A stretch of 64,000 bases of DNA. Origin: an uncultured Pseudothermotoga sp. (lineage in GTDB: Bacteria > Thermotogota > Thermotogae > Thermotogales > DSM-5069). The notes beneath the pieces were generated by a model, which was not told where the DNA came from, did no database searches, and saw nothing but the letters and a program-made list of their open reading frames with translations. The stretch lies in NCBI GenBank assembly GCA_937995655.1, contig CALKJI010000002.1, positions 62,001-126,000 on the forward strand, given 5' to 3'. Positions 10,031 through 19,114 of the stretch are shown here, piece by piece (positions within the stretch are counted from its first letter, which is position 1; each line of letters begins with the position of its first letter). A program made the position numbers and the translations under genes.

Positions 10031-10257
10031 TTCCCATCGCTCCCATCAACCCAGTCATACTGATCACCAGGTCTGTATATATATGCTCGCAATCTTATTC
10101 TTGCGGCAAAACCGTTGTGTTCAACAAACACTACATCAACATCCTTGAAACCAAATGATCTCATCATCTGAATGCCAAGGTCTCTTGCTTCTTGCTCACT
10201 CTGCGCAAGCAAGGTTGTTTCAACATCAAGGGCATCTATGACATGTTTTTCTATCAT
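10027..10257 (-). CDS. putative aminomutase small subunit (OraS-like position)
   Basis: 76 aa, overlaps the large-subunit gene by 4 nt; assignment largely contextual. Confidence 0.55.
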   Translation of the reverse strand: MIEKHVIDALDVETTLLAQSEQEARDLGIQMMRSFGFKDVDVVFVEHNGFAARIRLRAYIYRPGDQYDWVDGSDGK

Positions 10258-10266
10258 CCCATCACC

Positions 10267-11103
10267 TCACTCTTTCAACGCATCTTCCAAAATGTACCCA
10301 CGTGCAACAACCCGTGCATCTCCTTGAAGATAAACATTTTTAACTGTTTTGCCGGAAATATTGAAACCAACTTCCAAAAGTCCACCTCTCACTTTCACTT
10401 TGACCGGCTGATTGACACCCACGAGTAAAGAAGAAATCACAGAAGAAGCAATTGAACCTGTACCACAAGCCAGAGTTTCGTCTTCCACACCACGTTCGTA
10501 AGTTCTGACGATTATCTTATCTTCACCGGAAACTTTCACAAAATTCACATTCGTACCCTTTGGAAAAACATCCAAGGCATATCGAATCTTTCTTCCAAAA
10601 TCCTTGAGCAAATCATCGTTCATAAGTTCAATATCATTTCTATAGATAACTGCATGTGGGACTCCCACAGTCGCAAAATGATATTCTATATTACCGAAGC
10701 CAAAATCGTGTTTTTGGTTGAGCTTGAAGGTATTTAGATCTAGTTCTGGAAACATAACTCTAACCTCGTCACCTAAAACCAATGCCTCATGCATACCTGA
10801 CATGGTCTCAAATTTCATCCTTCCGTTTGCCGCACCTAAAAGATATGCGAACTTTGCAATACATCGTGCACCGTTCCCACACATTTCACCTTCACTACCA
10901 TCTGAGTTGAAGTACCTCATTCTGAAATCTGCCTTAATGGAATTTTCAAGGGTCATTAAACCATCTGCGCCTACGGATTTTCTTCTACGGCAGACGGACT
11001 TCACAAAATTTTTTATGTCGAAACTGTCTAAGATACCATCTCTGTTATCGATTACAATAAAATCATTCCCTGCACCATTCATCTTGTAAAAGGGTATTTT
11101 CAC
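10267..11103 (-). CDS. diaminopimelate epimerase-family (DapF-like) amino-acid epimerase/racemase
   Basis: KMNGAGNDFIVIDNR; both catalytic Cys motifs MCGNGARC and ETLACGTG present. Confidence 0.9.
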   Translation of the reverse strand: MKIPFYKMNGAGNDFIVIDNRDGILDSFDIKNFVKSVCRRRKSVGADGLMTLENSIKADFRMRYFNSDGSEGEMCGNGARCIAKFAYLLGAANGRMKFETMSGMHEALVLGDEVRVMFPELDLNTFKLNQKHDFGFGNIEYHFATVGVPHAVIYRNDIELMNDDLLKDFGRKIRYALDVFPKGTNVNFVKVSGEDKIIVRTYERGVEDETLACGTGSIASSVISSLLVGVNQPVKVKVRGGLLEVGFNISGKTVKNVYLQGDARVVARGYILEDALKE

Positions 11104-11124
11104 ATCAACACACCTTCCTAGAAG

Positions 11125-11145
11125 GGCGAGGTCGATGACCTCGCC
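11125..11145 (-). promoter_or_regulatory. intercistronic hairpin
   Basis: GGCGAGGTC-GAT-GACCTCGCC, 9-bp perfect stem, no U-tract. Confidence 0.6.
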
Positions 11146-11150
11146 AAACT

Positions 11151-12405
11151 TTATACTTCAGATTCGGTCAGTTTTTTCTTCATCCAGTCCTTTCCTTCAA
11201 GCAACCTTGTTACCATCATAGCAGCGACGGTATCACCAGTCGCATTCACCATCGTGGCTGGTGGGTCAACCAGATAACCTATCATGGCAATTATTGGAAA
11301 GGCCTCTGGAGGAAATCCGTATAGGCTGACAATCAACATTTCTCCTATCAGCCCACCACCTGGAACACCTGACATCACCACGCCACTCAGCACCGCAACA
11401 AAGAAAGCTGTTATAAAGGTTCCCAACCCACTGAATTGCATTCCAAATATTCCAAAGAGGAAAGATATTTTCAAAATGGCACTTATACAAGAACCGTCCA
11501 TATGCATCGTTGCACCAACTGGCAATACAATTTCTCTCACATCTTTTGGAATGCCCAAACTCCTGGCTGCTTTCAAATTAACAGGCAAGGTGGCAAGACT
11601 GCTCTGTGTTGCCAAAGAAGTTATGGCAGGTTCGAAGATAGCCTTGAAATATCGCTTTGGTCCTTCCTTACCTGCAGCAAAATAAGCATAGAACAAAAAA
11701 GGCTATGAAAAAGTAAAGGATGGAGAGTGGGTAATAAACAAGCATGGCTCTACCATAGGCTCCAAGCAACTGTGGCCCAAAATCACCGACCAGGGCTGCA
11801 AAATATGCACCGAGCCCTATGGGGGCATAATACATAATTATGGAAATCATTTTGACCATTGCTTCAGATAAAATGTTGAGTATCTTTATGAGAGGCTCGG
11901 CTTTTTCTTTCAAAAGGCTGATACTCAATCCCAGTAGAATAGAGAAAATTATCAATGGTAACATGCTTCTTCTTGAGAGCAAAGCTTGAAAATCGTTGAC
12001 GGTAAAAGCTTTCACTATTTGATCGGCAGTCTTCAATGGTTGAATCTGCTCAGCCTGTGATAGATCAAGTTTAACGCCTTTCGCCGGTGGATAGATTACA
12101 ACGACTATTGTAGTGATTATTGCAGCTATCAAACCAGTGATGATGAAAACGGCAAGCATCGTGCCAAGAATCTTTCCAAGTCTTCTTAGATTAGCTATAC
12201 TTGCAACTGCGCTTGTAACGGTTACCAAAACAAGTGGTACGACGATGGTGAACATTAGATTTAAAAACACATCGCCAAATGGTTGAAGTACAGTAGCCTT
12301 CTTTCCTAAAGCTAATCCTATCAGACTACCAACAATTATGGAGAGTAACAGAATAACTGGGAACCTGTAAGACTTCCAAATACTTTGAGGCCTTACTTCA
12401 GCCAT
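11151..12405 (-). pseudogene. DAACS dicarboxylate/amino-acid:cation symporter split by a frameshift (ORFs 11668-12405 and 11151-11696)
   Basis: The two ORFs encode the N- and C-terminal parts of one GltP-like protein; removing one T of the T6 run (11695-11700 on +, A6) restores ...FFIAFLFYAYFAAGKEGPKRYFK... Confidence 0.8.
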
Positions 12406-12435
12406 TTACATCCCTCCCTGCCTGAAAACTTGAAT

Positions 12436-13344
12436 CTATAATAATCTGCAGATTAAATCCTCTTTATTGCCTTGCAACAAGTCAATAATAGGAATTTCCA
12501 ATAGCGTATAACAACCCGGTTTTTGTTTCGCAGTAGCCCTTGCTGCGGCAACCATTACTTGCGCCGTCGCGGCGGGGTTATTCACCCACATATGAAACTC
12601 CATCCTTTGATTACAAGCTCTACCAGATGTACCTTTCCGTTCAATCTTCACACAGTGGCCCATATCTATCAGTTTACCCACATCATCAACCTGATTTATG
12701 TACAACTCATCGTGTGAAAAATAGGGATCTTCCGCTATTTTCTTAGCAACATCTGCAAAATCATATCCTTCTTTCAGTTGAATGTAAACCAGTCTTGAAT
12801 GCATCCCCATACCCTTAGGACAGGTTATGGATATGGCATCTTTCACACCTTCGATACGTTTCACTGCCACAGTATGACCCATACTCATACCTGGTCCAAA
12901 GTTTGTCCAAGTGATACCTACTGGCGCGATCATCTCGAGAATTGCCCTTATCATGGAATCGGATCCAGGATCCCAACCAGCTGATATTATGGAGACTGAA
13001 CCATTCTCTTTCGCAACTTTATCAAGGTCTTTTTTCAAACGCAGTGCTCCCTCAGCACCATGTATGTCGTAAGCATCAACGGTGTTTATACCCCTCTTGA
13101 GATACTCTGGTGCAACCTTTGGAACGACTCTGCTGTCAAGTGACAATATAGCAACATCTGGTTTTTCAAGTTCATCGACATCAGAAACAACAGGAAGATT
13201 CTTGAACTCTTCCTTGAGCCTTTCTACTCTCTCAGGAATATCAACAACACCAACAATCTCCATGTCTTCACTTTGAGCTAGAGCATCATAAACACTGTGT
13301 CCTACATTTCCCATGCCGACAATAACAACTTTCAGCTTTCCCAC
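12436..13344 (-). CDS. diaminopimelate dehydrogenase-family oxidoreductase (candidate diamino-acid dehydrogenase)
   Basis: GMGNVGHSVYDAL; INTVDAYDIHG; ISAGWDPGSDSMIRAI; FGPGMSMGHTVAVKRIEGVKDA. Confidence 0.82.
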   Translation of the reverse strand: MGKLKVVIVGMGNVGHSVYDALAQSEDMEIVGVVDIPERVERLKEEFKNLPVVSDVDELEKPDVAILSLDSRVVPKVAPEYLKRGINTVDAYDIHGAEGALRLKKDLDKVAKENGSVSIISAGWDPGSDSMIRAILEMIAPVGITWTNFGPGMSMGHTVAVKRIEGVKDAISITCPKGMGMHSRLVYIQLKEGYDFADVAKKIAEDPYFSHDELYINQVDDVGKLIDMGHCVKIERKGTSGRACNQRMEFHMWVNNPAATAQVMVAAARATAKQKPGCYTLLEIPIIDLLQGNKEDLICRLL

Positions 13345-13403
13345 AGTACGATCACCTTCCTTGGCCTAAACTTTTAGTTGATGGGGGGCTCATGTGCTCC
13401 TTT

Positions 13404-14780
13404 TTACATAAGAATCATTGCCAAAATGGTTGCACCAACAAAACCAAGTATCACAGGAACAAAGTTCTTTCTTGCTATCTCTTCTGGTTTGGTTTTACAC
13501 ACTGCTGCAACTGCAATCAAAGCCCATGGAACGATTGTCCCACCGCCAGTGTTAACGGCAGTGAGTTGTCCCAGAGCAGCAAGAACTGAGGATTTCACAT
13601 TAGCTGCCCTGCCAAGACCAGCTGCAAGGGTGCCCATCAAGGGCAAACCAGAAAATCCCGAGCCATCAAGACCAGTTATTGCGCCAACGACGGCCTGCAT
13701 TGGTGCAACAGCAAATCTGTTCAAAGGTACCTTTGCTGCAAGTGCGTTGCTTAAATCAAACAGCAAAGGTTTACCTGCACTTCCAAATATCTGTGTAGCT
13801 GCACCTCCACCCATATAGAACAAGGCAGCTATGATGAAGACGGGTGTGAAGATCTTCACTCCGAACATGAAACCTTCTCTGAGAAAATCAACACCAACTT
13901 CAAGACCTTCTGACTTGTACTGCATTAATGTGAATACCAGCAAAAGTAGAGCTGCTGTACCACCAAGCAATGCCGTTGCGTCTCCGCCACGGAGCTTCAA
14001 TGCAAGCATGAGTATTATGTTTACTATGAATGCCAAAGATACTATTGCAGCCTGAGCCTTTGCAAAACTACTGTGTTCTGTGCTCTTGCTTTTCACAACA
14101 CTTTCACCAAAAAGTTCGATGTCTTTCTTGGGATCATACCCTTTATTTGCTTTCATCGTGAAATAATAGGTCAGAGGTATCGCGATAACTGCCCAGACAA
14201 TGATCAGCGGTACCATCGAACTCATAACTGTTCCAACTGGCAATCCTGCAGATTTTGCTGTGAGCGTTGGTGCTCCTTGAATTACAAAATCTGTAGTCAA
14301 AGACACACCATACGCAAAGATCGCTATAGCAACTCCAGCACCTATGGGAGACAATCCCGCACTCACTGCAACAGGTACCAGTAAACTCCCTATCAAAGCA
14401 ACAGCCGGTGTAGGCCATATGAACAATGCCAGTATTGCCGTTATGATACCAACAAACCAGAATGCCGAGTTTGGCCCCTTGATAGGTTTACCCAAGGTCC
14501 TTATGAGAACAGCTGCAGCCCCGCTTCTTTCCATCTGTTTGGAGAGAGCAACCATCAAGGAAATGACTACTACGATACCGATCAGTTCAACTGCCGCAAC
14601 GACTATAGCGTTAAAGACAGATTGGATCGCACCTAAGAAAGAGCCCGTCACTGCCCATCCCACACACAAGGCACCAATGATACATATGAGCGGTGTATCC
14701 TTTCTGAGAAACATGGTAACGACGACTGCGATCATGAAAAACAGGTACAACCAGTGAGCCAATCCAAGTTCAACGGCCAT
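13404..14780 (-). CDS. polytopic permease of the ion-transporter type
   Basis: ~12 hydrophobic segments; IWPTPAVALIGSLLVPVAVSAGLSPIGAGVAIAIFAYG. Confidence 0.65.
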   Translation of the reverse strand: MAVELGLAHWLYLFFMIAVVVTMFLRKDTPLICIIGALCVGWAVTGSFLGAIQSVFNAIVVAAVELIGIVVVISLMVALSKQMERSGAAAVLIRTLGKPIKGPNSAFWFVGIITAILALFIWPTPAVALIGSLLVPVAVSAGLSPIGAGVAIAIFAYGVSLTTDFVIQGAPTLTAKSAGLPVGTVMSSMVPLIIVWAVIAIPLTYYFTMKANKGYDPKKDIELFGESVVKSKSTEHSSFAKAQAAIVSLAFIVNIILMLALKLRGGDATALLGGTAALLLLVFTLMQYKSEGLEVGVDFLREGFMFGVKIFTPVFIIAALFYMGGGAATQIFGSAGKPLLFDLSNALAAKVPLNRFAVAPMQAVVGAITGLDGSGFSGLPLMGTLAAGLGRAANVKSSVLAALGQLTAVNTGGGTIVPWALIAVAAVCKTKPEEIARKNFVPVILGFVGATILAMILM

Positions 14781-14792
14781 GCCTTACACCCC

Positions 14793-16085
14793 CTAAACAA
14801 CTTTTGTGTTGAAAATCGACTGTAAGCCAACCTTTTGAACTCTTTCTTTTATCAGTTTGATATCTGTAGTATAGAGATTCCTTTCTTGCATTCTCTTGAA
14901 ATAGATGGACCCAGAGAAGGTGTATTTATACTGCCTCCCCTCTTCTTTTTTCATCTGGGTTATTACGTGGTTGACAAAATCTCCCACTGCAAGTTCATCT
15001 GGTAGTTTAAGGAGTCTTTCACCCAAGACTTGTCTTACGGCATTATGACCCGCCAAGGTCCCAGAAACGATCGCTTCGGTGTGTCCTACCATCGCACCGG
15101 CCTTTTCACCTGCACAGAAAAGGTTATCTACAGAACCAATCGCTTGAAGTTCTGGCGTACAATTGGCGAAACCAAAGTATCTCATGGAATTACCTTTACC
15201 ACCGGCGATTGGATCCTCGTACCTTGCCCTTTCCATACCTGGAACCTTTCTAAGTCTTTCAAGAGGAAAGAAAGGCGTCATCAATTTGACAGGACCGGTA
15301 TCAAGCAAAACAAGGTTCTCAATGAATTCTTCAAGTGCATACTGTTGGCACGCTTTCATACTGAGAAGCTTTTCCTCTTCACGAACTTCAAGTGGTACAG
15401 GAACCAACGCAGAACCTTTTTCCTCAAGCTCTTTGACTATCTCTGGAGAGACCGAGTCTTTGCATAACTTGCAAGAACCACTCATAGCCCCAATACTGCT
15501 TCCATCGGGTTTTTTGCCAATCCATTCTTCGATCCCCACTTTGGCCGTTATACTTACTCTGGGTCCAAAACTGTGGCACCTGAGAATACACATGGCACAA
15601 CCATTTCCGTATTTGGTACAGTTTGCAGGTACCGCCGATGTCCCAGTGGCGTCTACAAAGGCATCTGCTTGAACAGGGGCAAGACCTTCGGCAACAACAC
15701 AAGAGATCTTTTTTCCCTCTTTTGCTACATCTATAACCCTCGCTTGAGTGAAAATCTGTACACCCAGTTTGACCAAATAATCCTTGACCGCTGGCTCAAT
15801 TTTGTAGACGTTATACAAACTTGCATGCTTATGACCTGGAAACTCAACATTTGTATGAGTTACACAACTATCCATCACAGAGAAGATATCTGCTCCCATT
15901 TCAAGCATTTCTTCAGCCGCGGTGAATCTTCCATTGTTTCTGAAGATTCCTCCAACCAAGCCTGTTCCTAAAAGCATATCTGTTCTTTCAAGCAATATCA
16001 CTTCGGCGCCAGCTTTTCGTGCAGCCGCTGCAGCGGCACAACCACCCCAACCTCCTCCAACTACAACAATTTTTGGCTTTCTCAT
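14793..16085 (-). CDS. FAD-dependent oxidoreductase
   Basis: KIVVVGGGWGGCAAAAAARKAGAEVILLERTDMLLGTG Rossmann; several Cys pairs. Confidence 0.8.
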   Translation of the reverse strand: MRKPKIVVVGGGWGGCAAAAAARKAGAEVILLERTDMLLGTGLVGGIFRNNGRFTAAEEMLEMGADIFSVMDSCVTHTNVEFPGHKHASLYNVYKIEPAVKDYLVKLGVQIFTQARVIDVAKEGKKISCVVAEGLAPVQADAFVDATGTSAVPANCTKYGNGCAMCILRCHSFGPRVSITAKVGIEEWIGKKPDGSSIGAMSGSCKLCKDSVSPEIVKELEEKGSALVPVPLEVREEEKLLSMKACQQYALEEFIENLVLLDTGPVKLMTPFFPLERLRKVPGMERARYEDPIAGGKGNSMRYFGFANCTPELQAIGSVDNLFCAGEKAGAMVGHTEAIVSGTLAGHNAVRQVLGERLLKLPDELAVGDFVNHVITQMKKEEGRQYKYTFSGSIYFKRMQERNLYTTDIKLIKERVQKVGLQSIFNTKVV

Positions 16086-16120
16086 ATGTACCACCTCTCT
16101 CTTTCTTTGTAAGATTTTTG

Positions 16121-16390
16121 TCAGACTCCATTGTTTTTAACAAGACCCATTGGTACAGGCTTTGAAGGTGGTCTGAACTTTGCAGGGTAGAGCTTTTCAA
16201 TCGGTACTCTTGTTTGCTTTGCAATCTCTCGAAGAATGATTTCCCTGCATCCACGACCTTGACAAGGTCCCATGCCTACACGCAATAACCTTCTCAACTC
16301 ACTGAGGGTCGTGTGACCAGATCTTATGGCATCCCTAATTTCACGCAAAGTTACCTCTTCACAACGACAAACAAAAATCTCTTCATCCAT
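16121..16390 (-). CDS. [2Fe-2S] BFD-like protein (opine/D-amino-acid oxidase subunit type)
   Basis: FVCRCEEVTLREIRDAIRSG...LRVGMGPCQGRGCREII. Confidence 0.85.
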   Translation of the reverse strand: MDEEIFVCRCEEVTLREIRDAIRSGHTTLSELRRLLRVGMGPCQGRGCREIILREIAKQTRVPIEKLYPAKFRPPSKPVPMGLVKNNGV

Positions 16391-18044
16391 TTTTGATCAC
16401 CCTTATTGCCCTGATCTGGTTAACTAGTTTTCTGGGTACAACTACATGAACCACAAGTGTTCTATCCTTTTTCGGTTCTTGTACTCTGATCACCTTTCCC
16501 GTTGCTATAGCATTACCTTCTCTATCAAGGCAAAGTACTTCTTGGTTGACTTCCGGTCTTGGAAGCATTTCGTATGGCAGTTTTAGAATGGCTTTTTCTC
16601 CTTCATGATACGTAAGATCGACTACAAAACAGGCAAGCCCAGGACAAGAGGCAACACACAAAGCACATCCAGTGCATTTTGAATAGTCAATCTTTGGTAG
16701 ATCATTTATGTTGTCAAAGGGCAAAATCGCTCCGGTTGGACAGTTCGTATGGCATGGATCACACGGAATAGTTTGAGGGCATTCAACTATTACAAGACCA
16801 CCTTTCTTGTTTTTCCACAATGCCTCAGGCGGTAGAACAGATTCAACCATTTGATTATTTAGCACTCCGCTAAGAAATTTCTCATCGTATTGTATTATTT
16901 GTGATTCTGATCTTGCTTGGGCATAACGTTGAATGTCTAAACAATTATCTCTATCATCCTTCTTTAAAAGCACCTTTTCAACACCTATTTTTATCTTCTG
17001 AGAGGTTTCACCACCACGTAGTAAGTTCAGCTTTTCCCAGAACTCAGCTAACCTTTCCTTGAAAAAAAATTCTTCGACCCTTCCCAGCGAATATGCCACA
17101 GAAAGTCCTGCTATTTTACCTTCTATCATGGCACTTGAGGCTTCTTCTATACCAGAGGCATCCCCTGCAACCCAGATATCAGGGTGTGTTGTTCTCATCG
17201 TCTCATCCCTTTTTGGAACATAACCTGAGAGTTCTGAAACATATTCCATCTCACATCCTGCCTGCCATAAAAGCTCGCAGGTTGGGCTCAAACCGACTGC
17301 TAAGCATATGACGTCGCATTCTATCTTTTTCTCTTCTCCTTTCCAATCTCCTTTTTCATCGATAGCCTGTATTATTGCACCTTCTACCCATTTTTCTCCG
17401 AGAGCTCTTTTGACAGTATGTCTGAGATAGATAGGAATGCCAAGTCTGCGTACCTTTGCAGCGTGAACCCAGTATCCGCCAATCTTGGGCGCAAATTCTA
17501 CTATTCCAGCAAGTTCGACGCCGGCTTGAAGTAACTGATAACTCACAATCAAGCCGATGTTACCAGCACCAACCATGAGTACTCTTTTCCCCGGAACGAC
17601 TCCGTAAACATTCATAAGTGTTTGGACCGCGCCGGCACCGTAAACACCCGGTAGATCATTACCGGGAAAGGGTACTATTTTTTCAAAGGCACCGGTTGCA
17701 ACAACGAGCTTTTCTGGCTTTATTGTGAAAAATTTTTGTTCAGCGGTCATACATGAGACGAGTTTCTCATCAGGATAATAACCAACAGCCGAGGTGTTGA
17801 GAAAGACTTCTATGCGATCCCTCCTATTGTTTACCTCTTCATTCAATCTTTTAGCAATCTCTATTCCCCTTATACCTGCAAACTCATCGCTCGAGCCAAA
17901 AAATTTGTGTGTTTGTTTTATCAGTTGTCCCCCAAGCGCCAAAGATTCATCGACTAAGGTTACTTTACATCCAAAGGAGGCTGCCTCTATAGCGGCACAC
18001 AAGCCCGCCGGTCCACCACCGATTACTAGTACATCAGTCTTCAT
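16383..18044 (-). CDS. FAD-dependent oxidoreductase alpha subunit with C-terminal ferredoxin domain (HcnB/OoxA-like)
   Basis: VLVIGGGPAGLCAAIEAASFGCKVTLVDE; CPQTIPCDPCHTNCPTGAI and CTGCALCVASCP. Confidence 0.85.
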   Translation of the reverse strand: MKTDVLVIGGGPAGLCAAIEAASFGCKVTLVDESLALGGQLIKQTHKFFGSSDEFAGIRGIEIAKRLNEEVNNRRDRIEVFLNTSAVGYYPDEKLVSCMTAEQKFFTIKPEKLVVATGAFEKIVPFPGNDLPGVYGAGAVQTLMNVYGVVPGKRVLMVGAGNIGLIVSYQLLQAGVELAGIVEFAPKIGGYWVHAAKVRRLGIPIYLRHTVKRALGEKWVEGAIIQAIDEKGDWKGEEKKIECDVICLAVGLSPTCELLWQAGCEMEYVSELSGYVPKRDETMRTTHPDIWVAGDASGIEEASSAMIEGKIAGLSVAYSLGRVEEFFFKERLAEFWEKLNLLRGGETSQKIKIGVEKVLLKKDDRDNCLDIQRYAQARSESQIIQYDEKFLSGVLNNQMVESVLPPEALWKNKKGGLVIVECPQTIPCDPCHTNCPTGAILPFDNINDLPKIDYSKCTGCALCVASCPGLACFVVDLTYHEGEKAILKLPYEMLPRPEVNQEVLCLDREGNAIATGKVIRVQEPKKDRTLVVHVVVPRKLVNQIRAIRVIKNG

Positions 18045-18366
18045 CCTTTTGCACCTCCTGGGAAAATTTTCCTCTCCCATACTGGGTTTGGATCGCCATT
18101 CCTTCTTTTAAGGGAGTAATACAGGAACGAACGTTAGGTACACCGTCAACAATTACAAAACACGAGGAACATTTTCCTATGGCGCAGAAAAAACCTCTTG
18201 GCCTTTTATATTTTTCGGTATAGCTCAAAATCTTGATCCCATTGGCATGCAATGCAGCCGCTATTGGTTCCCCTTCAAAACCCTCCATTTCTTTGCCATC
18301 AAAGGTGAACTTCACTTTTTTACCATGTTCAAACTGCAGTATAGGATGTTTTTCAATAAGATTCAT
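18034..18366 (-). CDS. [2Fe-2S] ferredoxin-like subunit (HcnA-like)
   Basis: FTFDGKEMEGFEGEPIAAALHANGI...RGFFCAIGKCSSCFVIVDGVPNVRSC. Confidence 0.85.
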   Translation of the reverse strand: MNLIEKHPILQFEHGKKVKFTFDGKEMEGFEGEPIAAALHANGIKILSYTEKYKRPRGFFCAIGKCSSCFVIVDGVPNVRSCITPLKEGMAIQTQYGRGKFSQEVQKDED

Positions 18367-19114
18367 CGAACCACCTCGTTTTGTTTGATCGGTTCGGGTC
18401 AGTGCAAAGAATCACAAAATTTATCAAGTTCACGATGTCAAAAACAGGTAGATTCGTTGCCAACTTGATATCTCTTGAAAAAGGAGGCATGTTTGTACAT
18501 TCAAGGACGATTGCACCGATATAGGCGTCTATCGAAATCAATTCCTTTGCTTTTTCAATCATCTCTTTTCGTGCAACTTCTATATCGATTTCCCATCTGT
18601 CGTAGAGCAAAGTTTTTCCAAATTCTGTATCTTCAATCCCCACTTTAACAACCGGTACGTCTTGTGCACCGATCGCCTGAAAGTGTAACGGACTCAGAGC
18701 CTGACCGTTGGCGGTGATGATTCCAACTCTCTTTTTGCCAATCATCTTGTGTACCATGGGTATCAAGATCAATGCAGAACTTATAAAAGGAACATTCAGT
18801 TCTTGGGCGATCTGGTCTTGAAAGATCGACAAAAATCCACAGGAAGTCGTTATTACCTTCACTCCTTGCCTTTCAAGGTCTTTAGCAGTATCAACGAATT
18901 CCTGCAAAAAAGGCGTAGGGTCCTTTTCTACGATTTCTTTGACTCCCACATTTTTCATCGTTCTATACAAGACAGGGAAGTCCCAGGTTGAGGCGTTGCC
19001 TATGTCACCAGGCAATCTGGGAAAATGTGTTTCAAGCATTATTACACCAAGCCTAAAACCATATATGTTTTTCCCACCTTTAACAATCGCCATCTGAGAC
19101 CCCCTGTCACTCAC
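18353..19114 (-). CDS. Asp/Glu/hydantoin racemase-superfamily protein
   Basis: GVKVITTSCGFLSIFQDQIAQELNVPFISSA; GAIVLECTNMPPFS, paired Cys. Confidence 0.72.
   Translation of the reverse strand: MSDRGSQMAIVKGGKNIYGFRLGVIMLETHFPRLPGDIGNASTWDFPVLYRTMKNVGVKEIVEKDPTPFLQEFVDTAKDLERQGVKVITTSCGFLSIFQDQIAQELNVPFISSALILIPMVHKMIGKKRVGIITANGQALSPLHFQAIGAQDVPVVKVGIEDTEFGKTLLYDRWEIDIEVARKEMIEKAKELISIDAYIGAIVLECTNMPPFSRDIKLATNLPVFDIVNLINFVILCTDPNRSNKTRWFDESY

Noticed and set aside
13378-13818. 146-aa plus-strand ORF
   Set aside because: Antisense to the permease 13404-14780; Ala/Pro/Thr-rich shadow reading.
15163-15672. 169-aa plus-strand ORF
   Set aside because: Antisense to the FAD oxidoreductase at 14793-16085; no recognizable motif.
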